NCBI GenBank assembly: GCA_947473805.1
Contig: CANJGB010000030.1
Span: 1 to 39,991 of the forward strand
Direction: 5' to 3'
DNA length: 39,991 nt
Origin: Alphaproteobacteria bacterium
GTDB lineage: Bacteria; Pseudomonadota; Alphaproteobacteria; Ferrovibrionales; Ferrovibrionaceae
Part shown: positions 1-7,757 of the stretch, one piece after another
Layout: each line of letters opens with the position of its first letter
How positions within the stretch are numbered: the first letter of the stretch is position 1
Notes under the pieces: model-generated
The model's input: the letters and a program-made list of their open reading frames with translations, nothing else
What the model was told of the DNA's origin: nothing
Database searches by the model: none
Translations under genes and position numbers: made by a program

Positions 1-82
1 CCGTCCGGCCCTTCGCCAGCTCCACCTCGGCCTGCCGCAGCAGCCCGATGATCTGCTCCGCCGTATATCGCTTCCTTGGCAT
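1..82 (-). CDS. IS3-family transposase OrfA, N-terminal part
   Basis: Partial gene running off the left edge; only the first 27 codons are visible. The peptide begins MPRKRYTAEQIIGLLRQAEV, the typical start of the helix-turn-helix OrfA of IS3-family elements, which binds the IS ends and is normally joined to OrfB by programmed frameshifting. The ATG at 80-82 (minus strand) follows a strong GGAGGAGG ribosome-binding site. Family knowledge gives the function; the sequence shows only the N-terminal helix region. Confidence 0.8.
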   Translation of the reverse strand, partial: MPRKRYTAEQIIGLLRQAEVELAKGRT

Positions 83-149
83 CGTACCTCCTCCATGTGG
101 AGGCCGAATTCTCCCTCAAATCTTGGAGCCCTTTAAGGGATGCAGACCA
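1..149 (-). mobile_element. End of an IS3-family insertion sequence
   Basis: The minus strand holds the start of an IS3-type orfA and its untranslated leader; the rest of the element lies left of the window. The outer edge is inferred from where the neighbouring ATP-grasp reading frame stops matching its family, near 149-151. On the minus strand a TGGTCTGC sequence begins at 149, which fits the usual 5'-TG end of IS3 elements. An alternative edge is the TGAGGGAG sequence beginning at 118. Without the other end the inverted repeats and target duplication cannot be verified. Confidence 0.65.
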
Positions 150-565
150 TAAACGCGCGAAGGCAGGTCTACGCCCACCATCTCCTTTTGGAATTGCGGG
201 TTGCCGAGGACCAGATCGCTCGGAATGCGGCCGGCGCGAAGGATTTCCTGGTCGTGATAGATGTCGTGCAGAAAAGCGTTGAGCGCCTTTACGCGCTGGA
301 CCAGTCCGGTCTCCATCGCACGCCACTCCGAAGCCGAGATGACGCGCGGCACGATGTCGAACGGTATCAGTCGCTCAGTGGAACCGCCTTCGGCGTACAC
401 GGCGAAGGTTATGCCCAACCTGCGGAAAAGCATTTCCGCGGCGCGACGTTGCTGCTCGAAGCGTTCGCTTGGTGTCTCGGCGAGCCAGCGGGCAAGGTCG
501 CGATACGCATCGCGGGCGCTGCCATCGTGGCGGTGCATCTCATCGAAAGCGGCGATCTCGGTCAT
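149..565 (-). pseudogene. Circularly permuted ATP-grasp protein, N-terminal fragment cut by IS
   Basis: The reading frame matches the start of the circularly permuted ATP-grasp family (the DUF404/DUF407 group). Recognisable pieces are AFDEMHRHDGSARDAYRDL, RRLGITFAVY, ERLIPFDIVPRVIS, RVKALNAFLHDIYHDQEIL and EMVGVDLPSRVY. Intact members are about 470 residues and continue with an AHIAGVDLVR-like stretch. Here the match ends after about 139 codons, and the frame runs through IS-like DNA to a stop at 116-118. The ATG at 565 was chosen because family similarity starts there; upstream ATGs at 592 and 646 are possible. The ATP-binding core is missing, so the product should be inactive. Relatives usually sit with alpha-E and transglutaminase-like genes, none of which is visible here. 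Confidence 0.75.
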
Positions 566-643
566 CGTAAAATCCAACCCGTGCTGCACCATAGTGACAT
601 GGTCGGTGCGCGGATGCGGAGTCCTATCTGAAATAACAGCGGA

Positions 644-678
644 CAAAAAAACAGGGGGCGCCGGCTGGCGCCCCCTGT
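644..678 (-). terminator. Rho-independent terminator of the ammonium transporter gene
   Basis: A perfect 12-bp stem (ACAGGGGGCGCC with its complement, four-base loop) lies at 651-678 and is followed on the minus strand by a run of seven T. It sits 28 bases past the amt stop codon, so it ends that transcript. Confidence 0.9.
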
Positions 679-705
679 CGTGGCGAGTGTCGGGCGTGGC
701 CCCCG

Positions 706-2106
706 CTACTGCACCGACTCGCCGTGGAGAGCAAGGTCGAGACCGTCGCGCTCGGTGGCCTCGTCAACCCGCAGGCCGATGGTGAAGTCCACCAGCTTGA
801 GCAGGATGAAGGTCGCAATGGCCGTGTAGACCATCGTGTAGAGGACACCCTGCACCTGCAGCCATAGCTGGCCCGTGCCGCCATACAGCAGGCCCGGGAA
901 GCCGTCCGGAGCCGCCGTGGTGGCAGTCAGCACGCCGACCGAGAACACGCCGGTCAAGAGCGCGCCGATGATGCCGCCGATGCCATGGACACCGAAGGCG
1001 TCGAGGCTGTCGTCGTAGCCCAGCGCGTTCTTCACCGTGGTCGCGGCGAAGAAGCACACGATGCCGGCCACGAGACCGATCACCAGCGCGCCGCCCGGGA
1101 ACACGTAGCCCGATGCCGGGGTGATGGCGACCAGGCCTGCAACGGCGCCCGAGATGATCCCGAGAACCGAAGGCTTGCCCTTGACCAGCCACTCCGTAAA
1201 CATCCAGCCGAACGCTGCCGCCGCGGTGGCGATGTGCGTCACGGCGAAGGCCATGCCCGCACGAGCGCCGGCGCCGCCGGCCGAACCCGCGTTGAAGCCG
1301 AACCAGCCGACCCACAGCAGCGAGGCGCCGATCAGGCTCAGCACCAGGTTATGCGGGGGCATGGCCGACTTGCCGTAGCCCTGACGCTTGCCGAGGACGA
1401 GCGCCGCCACCAGGCCGGCAACGCCGGCATTGATGTGGACGACCGTGCCGCCGGCGAAGTCCAGAACGCCGAGGGCGAACAGGAAGCCATTCGGGTGCCA
1501 GACCCAGTGGGCGATCGGCGAGTAGACGAGGATCGACCACAGACCGGTGAACCACAGCAGAGCCGAGAACTTCATGCGGTCCGCGAACGCGCCGGCAATC
1601 AGGGCCGGGGTGATGATCGCGAACGTCATCTGGAACATCATGAAGACGGTTTCGGGAATGGTGAACGGCACCGCCGCATCCAGACCTTCGCCGAGGGTGA
1701 ACGGCTTGTCCCAGCCGATGCCGTCAAGGAACAGGCGCGACAGGTCACCGAAGTATTCGCCGCCATTGCCGAACGCGATGCCGTAACCGACAACCATCCA
1801 GATAATCGAAACGAGGGCGCAGATCGCGAAGCTCTGCATCACGGTCGCCAGCACGTTCATCTTGCGGACCATGCCGCCGTAGAACAACGCCAGGCCCGGG
1901 ATTGTCATCATCAGGACCAGGGCGGTCGAGGTGAGCATCCAGGCGGTATCGCCGGTATCGATCTTCGGTGTCTCGGCGACCGCTGCCGCTACCGCTTCGG
2001 CCGCAGCGGGGGCTGCGTCCTGGGCGTAGGCGATCCCCGTCGCCAAAGCGGCCGTGAACGCGGCGGCAAACGCTGACGTCTGTGCCGCAAGTCGGGTTAA
2101 GAGCAT
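706..2106 (-). CDS. amtB: Ammonium transporter (Amt/MEP/Rh family)
   Basis: A 466-residue inner-membrane channel for ammonium/ammonia. Residues 1-29 look like a cleavable signal peptide ending AYA-QD, and an Ala-rich linker precedes the first membrane segment at about 55-78. About eleven hydrophobic segments follow. The conserved pore histidines are visible in GGTVVHINAG (His224) and FGVHGIGG (His374). The length fits proteins with the signal peptide. A GGAGGGA ribosome-binding site precedes the ATG. The usual partner glnK, which blocks the channel when nitrogen is plentiful, is not adjacent on either side. A sigma-54 promoter upstream and a terminator downstream suggest a single-gene, nitrogen-regulated transcript. 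Confidence 0.97.
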   Translation of the reverse strand: MLLTRLAAQTSAFAAAFTAALATGIAYAQDAAPAAAEAVAAAVAETPKIDTGDTAWMLTSTALVLMMTIPGLALFYGGMVRKMNVLATVMQSFAICALVSIIWMVVGYGIAFGNGGEYFGDLSRLFLDGIGWDKPFTLGEGLDAAVPFTIPETVFMMFQMTFAIITPALIAGAFADRMKFSALLWFTGLWSILVYSPIAHWVWHPNGFLFALGVLDFAGGTVVHINAGVAGLVAALVLGKRQGYGKSAMPPHNLVLSLIGASLLWVGWFGFNAGSAGGAGARAGMAFAVTHIATAAAAFGWMFTEWLVKGKPSVLGIISGAVAGLVAITPASGYVFPGGALVIGLVAGIVCFFAATTVKNALGYDDSLDAFGVHGIGGIIGALLTGVFSVGVLTATTAAPDGFPGLLYGGTGQLWLQVQGVLYTMVYTAIATFILLKLVDFTIGLRVDEATERDGLDLALHGESVQ

Positions 2107-2179
2107 GTTGTCGTCCCTCCAAATCGATCAAATTGTGCTCGCCCGACGAGGCAGGCGTGTACCGCACTGCAGCACCAAA

Positions 2180-2196
2180 CTACAAAAACCGTGCCA
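2180..2196 (-). promoter_or_regulatory. Sigma-54 (RpoN) promoter of amtB
   Basis: Read on the minus strand, the site is TGGCACGGTTTTTGTAG. It matches the -24/-12 consensus TGGCACG-N4-TTGCW at every fixed position except the C of the -12 GC. It lies about 75 bases upstream of the amtB ATG. Nitrogen control through NtrC is the known mode for amt genes. An imperfect inverted repeat (GTGCAA-N6-TTACAC, about 2261-2278) lies farther upstream but is a poor NtrC-site match. Confidence 0.8.
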
Positions 2197-2344
2197 CGCG
2201 GGAACGGCGCAGGATTCGGCCTTTTTCCCCCGATTCCCGGAAAAAACGGGGTGTAACCATACTTGCACGGTCATGCGGCGGTTGCCTGTTTTTTGTGCGA
2301 CGGGTTGTTTCCTGCCTCGGCAATGGGCGGGAAAATCCGGCAAA

Positions 2345-2376
2345 GAAAAAGGCCCGCAGCTTTGGGCTGCGGGCCT
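2345..2376 (-). terminator. Terminator of the tctCBA operon
   Basis: On the minus strand an 11-bp GC-rich stem (AGGCCCGCAGC with its complement, four-base loop, about 2351-2376) is followed by TTTTTC. It starts 25 bases after the tctA stop codon. Confidence 0.9.
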
Positions 2377-2400
2377 GATTTCGACGCGGGGCAGGGGGTA

Positions 2401-3900
2401 TTATTCCTTGAGCGCCTCGTCGCGTTTTGCGCGGATGGTTGGCATGGCCACGGCGACCATGGCCAGAACCGTTACCACCAGAAGCCCCGCGCTGATGGGG
2501 CGCTGGACGAACACAAGCGGATCGCCTCGCGACAGCAGCATGGCGCGCCGCAGGTACTCCTCCATCTGCGGTCCCAGCACCATGCCGAGCAGCATGGGCG
2601 CCGGTTCGCATTCCAGCTTGGTGAACACGTAGCCGACCAGGCCGAACAGAACCATGATGTAGACGTCGAACGTGCTGTTGTTCAGCGTGAACACACCGAT
2701 GGCGCAGAACACCATGATCGCCGGGTAGAGGTGGTGGTACGGCACGGTGCAGAGCCTGACCCAGATGCCGATCAGCGGCAGGTTCAGGATGACCAGCATC
2801 AGGTTGCCGACCCACATCGACACGATCAGGCCCCAGAACAGCTCCGGCTGTTCCCGCATGACGGCGGGGCCCGGCTGGACGCCCTGGATGATCATGGCGC
2901 CGGCCATCAGGGCCATGATGACGTTCGACGGAATGCCGAGTGTCAGCATGGGGATGAACGACGTCTGTGCGGCCGCGTTGTTCGCCGATTCCGGTCCGGC
3001 GACGCCTTCGATGGCGCCACGGCCGAAGCGCGACGGGTCCTTCGCCATCTTCTTTTCGATGGAGTAGGACGCAAACGAGCCCAGCATCGCGCCACCACCC
3101 GGCAGGATGCCCAGGATCGACCCGACGATCGTACCGCGTACAATCGGCCACGACATGTCCTTGAGGTCCCGCAGGCCTGGCATCAGGCCGGTCACCTTGC
3201 CGATAACCGAACCACGGGTCTCCTGGTGCTGCAGGTTGGTAATGATTTCGCCCAGGCCGAACATGCCCATGGCGACCGCCACCAGTTCCAGGCGGTCAGA
3301 CAGTTCCGGCAGGCCGAAGGTAAAGCGCGGCAGACCGGAATTGACGTCCGCGCCGATGATGCCGATAAGCAGACCGAAGATGATCATGGCCAGCGCCTTG
3401 ATCAGCGAGCCCTGCGCCAGCACGACGGAGGCCACGAGGCCAAGGACCATCAGCGCAAAGTATTCGGCCGGGCCGAACTTCAGCGCGATGGCCGCAAGCG
3501 GCGGGGCGAACATGGCCAGGATCAGGGTCGCCACAGTGCCGGCGAAGAACGAACCGATCGCCGAGGTCGCGAGTGCGACGCCGGCCCTGCCTTGTCGGGC
3601 CATTTGATAGCCGTCCAGGGTCGTCACCACCGACGAGGCCTCACCCGGCAGGTTCACCAGGATTGCCGTCGTGGATCCGCCGTACTGGGCGCCGTAGTAG
3701 ATGCCGGCCAGCATGATCAGGGCCGCATCGGCCTTGAGGGTGAAGGTGATCGGCAGCAGCATCGCGATGGTGGCGGCCGGTCCGATGCCCGGCAGCACGC
3801 CGATCAGCGTGCCCAGCACGCAGCCGATGAAGCAATAGACCAGGTTAATCGGGGTGATCGCCGCGCCGAGGCCGATGGCCAGGTTGTGAAACAGGTCCAT
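2401..3900 (-). CDS. tctA: Tripartite tricarboxylate transporter, large membrane subunit TctA
   Basis: A 499-residue polytopic inner-membrane protein, the translocating subunit of a TTT-family importer that takes a carboxylate or similar solute from the periplasmic binding protein TctC. Family hallmarks are GVLPGIGPAATIAMLLP near residue 35, YYGAQYGGSTTAILVNLPGE near 70, and a second PGGGAMLGSFASYS-type loop near 275. I chose the ATG at 3900 because an AAGGGA ribosome-binding site precedes it and the start lies 10 bases after tctB. A longer frame from 3948 would overlap tctB and lacks support. It is the last gene of tctC-tctB-tctA. The substrate cannot be read from sequence. Confidence 0.95.
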   Translation of the reverse strand: MDLFHNLAIGLGAAITPINLVYCFIGCVLGTLIGVLPGIGPAATIAMLLPITFTLKADAALIMLAGIYYGAQYGGSTTAILVNLPGEASSVVTTLDGYQMARQGRAGVALATSAIGSFFAGTVATLILAMFAPPLAAIALKFGPAEYFALMVLGLVASVVLAQGSLIKALAMIIFGLLIGIIGADVNSGLPRFTFGLPELSDRLELVAVAMGMFGLGEIITNLQHQETRGSVIGKVTGLMPGLRDLKDMSWPIVRGTIVGSILGILPGGGAMLGSFASYSIEKKMAKDPSRFGRGAIEGVAGPESANNAAAQTSFIPMLTLGIPSNVIMALMAGAMIIQGVQPGPAVMREQPELFWGLIVSMWVGNLMLVILNLPLIGIWVRLCTVPYHHLYPAIMVFCAIGVFTLNNSTFDVYIMVLFGLVGYVFTKLECEPAPMLLGMVLGPQMEEYLRRAMLLSRGDPLVFVQRPISAGLLVVTVLAMVAVAMPTIRAKRDEALKE

Positions 3901-3910
3901 GATGCGTCCC

Positions 3911-4399
3911 TTACGGTCCGAGATGCAGGATATAGTTGAGGTCGCCAAACCACGATCCGAGGACCGGGATCGGTTGTCCGAGGCCCTTCACGAAGGCGAG
4001 GACGCTGCCGACCGCGAGGCCGAGGCCGAGCAGCAGGGCCGGAAGCGGGCGCGATGCCTTGCTGCCCAGGGCAGACAAGAACACCATCACCACGATGGCG
4101 GGGAACATGCCAATCGGACGGACCATCACCGCGAACAGCAGCGAACCGCCAAGGATCAGGATCAGCGGCTTGAACGCGAAAGAGTCCATCACGTCGCGTT
4201 TTCCGAGCAGGGCGCGGAAGATCATGATGAGCGCGAAGGCCGTGAGGATCATGCCCAGCACGACCGGGAAATAGCCCGGTCCCATGCGGCGGGCCGTTCC
4301 CATTGAGTAGTCCTGGGCGATGTACAGTTCGCCGAGGGATATGATCAGGAACAACAGTCCTGCAAAAAAGTCCTTCGGATTCCGGATGAAAGACGGCAT
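3911..4399 (-). CDS. tctB: Tripartite tricarboxylate transporter, small membrane subunit TctB
   Basis: A 162-residue membrane protein with four predicted hydrophobic segments, the usual size and shape of TctB. It begins MPSFIRNPKDFFAGLLFLII; the NPKDF-x-G-L start and the GTARRMGPGYFP motif near residue 35 are typical of the family. It pairs with TctA in the membrane to form the permease. It lies between tctC (132 bases upstream) and tctA (10 bases downstream) on the same strand. The gap to tctC holds a short inverted repeat (CCCGAC to GTCGGG, about 4425-4450) that could set relative expression, but it has no T tract. Confidence 0.93.
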   Translation of the reverse strand: MPSFIRNPKDFFAGLLFLIISLGELYIAQDYSMGTARRMGPGYFPVVLGMILTAFALIMIFRALLGKRDVMDSFAFKPLILILGGSLLFAVMVRPIGMFPAIVVMVFLSALGSKASRPLPALLLGLGLAVGSVLAFVKGLGQPIPVLGSWFGDLNYILHLGP

Positions 4400-4531
4400 T
4401 CGTCCCCCCTAGTTAGATTTGTATCCCGACTGCTGCCGATACATGTCGGGAATTAGGCACACTATTTGACGTGCCCGCATTGACCGGTCGATGGTCCATC
4501 TTGCCGCAGCCGGCATTCTCACATTGTGCAT

Positions 4532-5500
4532 CTAGTCCGCGTAGGTCCCTGCGGCCTTGATGACGGGTGCCCACTTGGCGATCTCCGCCTTCACGTGCGC
4601 ATCCAGGGCGGCCGGCGTTGCGCGTTCCTTGGACACCGGCTCGGTGCCGAGTTCCGCGAAGCGCGCCATAACAGTGCGGTCGGCAAGGGCTACCTGCAGC
4701 GCGGCACTCAGCTTGTCGATGACCGGCTTCGGCGTGCCCTTGGGCGCGTACATCGCGTGCCAGACGGCAACTTCGAAGCCCGGCAGGCCGGCCTCGTCGG
4801 CGGTCGGGAGGTCGGGCAGCGAGGCGACCCGCGTCTTGGTGGTAACAGCGAAGGCCTTGATCGCCTTTTCCTTGATCTGGCTCGTCGTGTTGGTCGTCTG
4901 GTCGCACATGACATCGACCTGGCCGCCGACCAGGTCGCGCATTGCCGGTGCGGTGCCGTTATAGGCGACGGTGGTCATCTCGGTCTGGATCGCGCTCATC
5001 AGCAGCATGCCGCACAGGTGCGAGGCGGCGCCGACGCCGGCATTCGCGTAGCTGACCTTGTCCTTGTTGGTCTTGATGTAGCTGATCAGCGACTTCAGGT
5101 CGGTGACCGCGAGGTCCTTCTTCGTGACGATCGTCATCGGCACGTCGGTGATGAGACCGATGCTGGCGAAATCGTTGATCGTGTCATAGGGCAGCTTGCG
5201 GTACAGCGTGGCCGATGTGGCCTGGCCGATATGGTGCAGGAACAGCGTATAGCCGTCGGCCGGCGCCTTCGCCACGCGGGCCGCGCCCAGCGTGCCGCCG
5301 GCACCGCCGACGTTCTCGACCAAAACTGTTTGCTTCAGGGTCCCGGTCATCGATTGAGCGATGAGGCGGGCCACCGTGTCCGTTGGTCCGCCTGCCGCAA
5401 ACGGGACGATAACGGTGATATTTCGGGCGGGGTATTCCTGGGCCATCGCTGCCGGAATACAGATGGATAAAGCAGCCAGCGCCGCAGCAAGCTTTCGCAT
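4532..5500 (-). CDS. tctC: Tripartite tricarboxylate transporter, periplasmic binding protein TctC
   Basis: A 322-residue extracytoplasmic solute receptor (Bug/TctC family). The start MRKLAAALAALSICIPAAMA is a signal peptide cleaved before QEYPARN. The family segments ITVIVPFAAGGPTDTVAR, VLVENVGGAGGTLGAARVAKA and DGYTLFLHHIG all appear in the first 90 residues of the mature part. The ATG at 5500 follows a GGAGGAG ribosome-binding site; the upstream in-frame extension to 5683 is not protein-like. As the first gene of the operon it captures the substrate for TctAB. Bug-family ligands range from citrate to aromatic acids, so the substrate is left open. Confidence 0.95.
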   Translation of the reverse strand: MRKLAAALAALSICIPAAMAQEYPARNITVIVPFAAGGPTDTVARLIAQSMTGTLKQTVLVENVGGAGGTLGAARVAKAPADGYTLFLHHIGQATSATLYRKLPYDTINDFASIGLITDVPMTIVTKKDLAVTDLKSLISYIKTNKDKVSYANAGVGAASHLCGMLLMSAIQTEMTTVAYNGTAPAMRDLVGGQVDVMCDQTTNTTSQIKEKAIKAFAVTTKTRVASLPDLPTADEAGLPGFEVAVWHAMYAPKGTPKPVIDKLSAALQVALADRTVMARFAELGTEPVSKERATPAALDAHVKAEIAKWAPVIKAAGTYAD

Positions 5501-5595
5501 GGTGTCTCCTCCCAGTCCCAGCACGGCCGCTTTGCGGCCCGATCCTTTTAAGAAGCCCCGCCGGCGGCTGCATTGGCCCCCGGCATTGGTTGCCG

Positions 5596-5611
5596 GGCAA
5601 TATGCCTGCCC
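5596..5611 (-). promoter_or_regulatory. Possible sigma-54 promoter of tctCBA
   Basis: The minus strand reads GGGCAGGCATATTGCC, which keeps the essential GG-N10-GC spacing and a full TTGC at -12 but has two mismatches in the -24 box. It lies about 95 bases upstream of the tctC start. This is suggestive only. Confidence 0.35.
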
Positions 5612-5752
5612 CTCGTCCGGGGCGCAAGGTTTTGCGGGCTTTGGCGGGGTTTTGTCCCGACATGACCGGACAAATCGCCGCATGGCCGAAATTGGGCTTT
5701 TGTGGTTGTTCGACGGGGTAATCAGAAAATCTTAGGGGGCGTCTTGGAAGGC

Positions 5753-6355
5753 ATGGATTTCGCGGGCAGTGCCGCCGCGTTCGTACAAATTCTGTTCATC
5801 AACCTTGTTCTGTCGGGCGACAACGCCGTGGTTGTCGGCATGGCGGTGGCCGGGCTGCCGGACCATCTGCGCGGCAAGGCCATTCTGTTCGGCATGGCGG
5901 CGGCGACCATTCTGCGCCTGCTTTTTGCGGTCGTCGCGGTCCAGTTGCTGAACGTCATCGGCCTCAAGCTGATCGGCGGGGCCTTGCTGTTCTGGATCGC
6001 ATGGAAAATGTGGCAGGAGATTCGCGAAGAAGAGGAGGCCGAGGCGGACCCGTCCCACAAGGCGGTCGAAAAGACGCTTGGCACGGCGATGTTCCAGATC
6101 ATTGTCGCCGACGTGTCCATGTCTCTGGATAACGTCCTGGCTGTTGCGGCCGCTGCCCATGGTCGGCTGGCAATCATGATTGGCGGACTGGCCTGCTCCA
6201 TCCTGTTCATGGGGCTCGCGGCGGCCGCCATTGCGAAACTGCTGCAACGCTTCCACTGGATCGCCTATGTTGGGCTGGCGCTCATCGTCTATGTCGCGGG
6301 CGACATGACGTGGGAGGGTATTCACGAGGTGTGGGGGTATTTCAAGCCGGCCTGA
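5753..6355 (+). CDS. TerC/YjbE-family integral membrane protein
   Basis: A 200-residue membrane protein of the TerC superfamily, closest in pattern to the YjbE type. The hallmarks NLVLSGDNAVVVGMA (residues 18-32) and DVSMSLDNVLAVAAAA (about 120-135) each carry the acidic-Asn pairs (GDN, LDN) thought to sit in the membrane and bind a divalent cation. Between them is a charged cytoplasmic loop rich in Glu. Relatives are linked to manganese export or metal homeostasis; that role is inferred here. The ATG at 5753 follows GGAAGG; in-frame codons back to 5702 are rejected because similarity begins at MDFAGS. It is divergent from tctC, and I saw no yybP-ykoY-type element upstream. Confidence 0.9.
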   Translation: MDFAGSAAAFVQILFINLVLSGDNAVVVGMAVAGLPDHLRGKAILFGMAAATILRLLFAVVAVQLLNVIGLKLIGGALLFWIAWKMWQEIREEEEAEADPSHKAVEKTLGTAMFQIIVADVSMSLDNVLAVAAAAHGRLAIMIGGLACSILFMGLAAAAIAKLLQRFHWIAYVGLALIVYVAGDMTWEGIHEVWGYFKPA

Positions 6356-6415
6356 CCGGCTGGCCGCCGGGGCCATTTTGACGGCCGGCCGCCTAGGCCA
6401 TCTAAAGGGGCGCGA

Positions 6416-6444
6416 TTGAGGGAGAATCCCTGCTAGTCTATACT
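6416..6444 (+). promoter_or_regulatory. Sigma-70-type promoter of the plus-strand pilus block
   Basis: TTGAGG (6416-6421) and TATACT (6439-6444) are separated by exactly 17 bases. The site is about 75 bases upstream of the TPR gene start and is the best housekeeping-type promoter I saw in the window. Confidence 0.65.
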
Positions 6445-6518
6445 TAGATTACAATGCGTTATGGCGATTCGCCTCGGTCGGATATGCCGGCTGGACCGAC
6501 ATGGCCTCGGGGAGTTAC

Positions 6519-7757
6519 TTGAGCGTCCTGTTCAAGGCCTTAAACAAGGCGGCAGTCGACAATCGCAGTCGCGAGACCGCGGAAATTGGCGTGCCCCTGA
6601 TCGGCGGGGCCGAGGTGACTCGCGCGCGCCGTCCGGTTCGCCCCGGTTTTATCGTCGGCGCCGGTGCCCTTGCGGTCGTTCTCGCGGGTGGTTTTCTGTT
6701 TGCCGATGACCTGATTCCCATGGGGCAGGAGCTGGCTGCCGGTTTTTCAGGCAGTGAGCCGGTTCGCCCGCAACCCCTGCCGCCCGCTCCAACGCCGCAA
6801 TTGGCGGCGGTAACCGTGCCTTCCCAGCCCGCGCCTGCATCGGTGCCGACGCCAGCGCCTGCTCCTGCTCCTGCGCCTGCACCTGTCGCGACACCGTCTC
6901 CGGCCACCCCGCAGCCGGCGGTCGCCTCTGCTGAACCCGTTGCACCGACCGTCGTTTCCGATCCCGATCCGGACGGCAAGCCCATTCCCCTTACGCCGCG
7001 CGGGCGGACGGTTGGCGCCGCCGCGGTACCGTCGTCGCGCAGATTGCCGGCCGAAACGGAAATGCCGGGCGCGCGCGCGCCGCTCAGGATCGACCGTGCG
7101 GTCGTCCCCTCGTCGATTGACCGTGATCCCGAACAGGATCTGCGCGTGGCCAATCGTGGCGACAGCCCGCGCACGGCGTCCGTCACGCGCCTGCATGAAA
7201 CCGCGTATCGCAGCCTCAGCGACGGCAATTACGAACTGGCGCTGAAGCAGTACCAGGAAGTCCTGCAGCGCGAGCGCGACAACCGGCCGGCGATGCTGGG
7301 CAAGGCGGTCTCGTTGCAGAAACTGGGGCTAAATAACGCCGCGCAGGAAGCGTACGAAGAACTGCTGGCAATCGATCCGTCGAACCGCGCCGCGACCACC
7401 AACCTGCTCAGCCTGATCAGCCTGGCGCGGCCGGAACAGGCGCTGCTGCAATTGCAGCGGCTGGAGGCGGCCAATCCGACCTCGCTCCCCATCATTACCC
7501 AGGTCGGCATGATCCATGCGCAGATGGGCGACCTGCCGCGCGCCATACGCCAGATGCAATTGGCCGTGTCGCTGGCGCCTGAAAGTCCCGTCTACAAGCT
7601 GAACCTCGCGATCCTCTACGACCGCGCCGGCCGCCGCCGCGAGGCGCTGCCGCTCTATCAGGATGTCCTCGTGCGCAGCACCGATGCGACCCAGGCCCTG
7701 CCCATGGCGCTCGACGATGTGCGACGCCGCGTCGCCTACCTCGCCGCGGGTGAATGA
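6519..7757 (+). CDS. TPR protein of the pilus cluster (MshN-like)
   Basis: A membrane-anchored TPR protein of about 412 residues. The cytoplasmic N-terminus reads (M)SVLFKALNKAA, a start seen in MSHA/type II secretion accessory proteins. One membrane segment follows at about residues 46-63 (FIVGAGALAVVLAGGFLFA), then a long Pro-Ala linker (about 80-130) with a simple-sequence stretch. TPR repeats occupy about residues 215-400. I prefer the TTG at 6519, six codons after the ATG at 6501, because GGGGAG precedes it at good spacing and family similarity begins there; the ATG remains possible. Such proteins are thought to organise the pilus machinery in the periplasm. The stop overlaps the next gene (ATGA). 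Confidence 0.75.
   Translation: MSVLFKALNKAAVDNRSRETAEIGVPLIGGAEVTRARRPVRPGFIVGAGALAVVLAGGFLFADDLIPMGQELAAGFSGSEPVRPQPLPPAPTPQLAAVTVPSQPAPASVPTPAPAPAPAPAPVATPSPATPQPAVASAEPVAPTVVSDPDPDGKPIPLTPRGRTVGAAAVPSSRRLPAETEMPGARAPLRIDRAVVPSSIDRDPEQDLRVANRGDSPRTASVTRLHETAYRSLSDGNYELALKQYQEVLQRERDNRPAMLGKAVSLQKLGLNNAAQEAYEELLAIDPSNRAATTNLLSLISLARPEQALLQLQRLEAANPTSLPIITQVGMIHAQMGDLPRAIRQMQLAVSLAPESPVYKLNLAILYDRAGRRREALPLYQDVLVRSTDATQALPMALDDVRRRVAYLAAGE

Noticed and set aside
985-2076. Long plus-strand open frame antisense to amtB
   Set aside because: The peptide is rich in Arg, Gln, Asp and His with no fold signature. It is a shadow of the amtB codon bias in high-GC DNA.
2255-2285. NtrC-like inverted repeat upstream of amtB
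   Set aside because: One arm is imperfect and the spacing and bases differ from the NtrC consensus; kept only as a remark.
2263-3939. 558-codon plus-strand frame antisense to tctA
   Set aside because: Low-complexity His/Asp/Gln/Arg composition and no ribosome-binding site; tctA on the other strand is unambiguous.
5600-5752. yybP-ykoY (manganese) riboswitch upstream of the TerC-family gene
   Set aside because: The leader lacks the conserved loops I would expect, so no call was made.
6840-6900. Short repeated CCTGCTCCTG-type stretch
   Set aside because: It encodes the Pro-Ala linker of the TPR protein. It is simple-sequence coding DNA, not a CRISPR or regulatory repeat.
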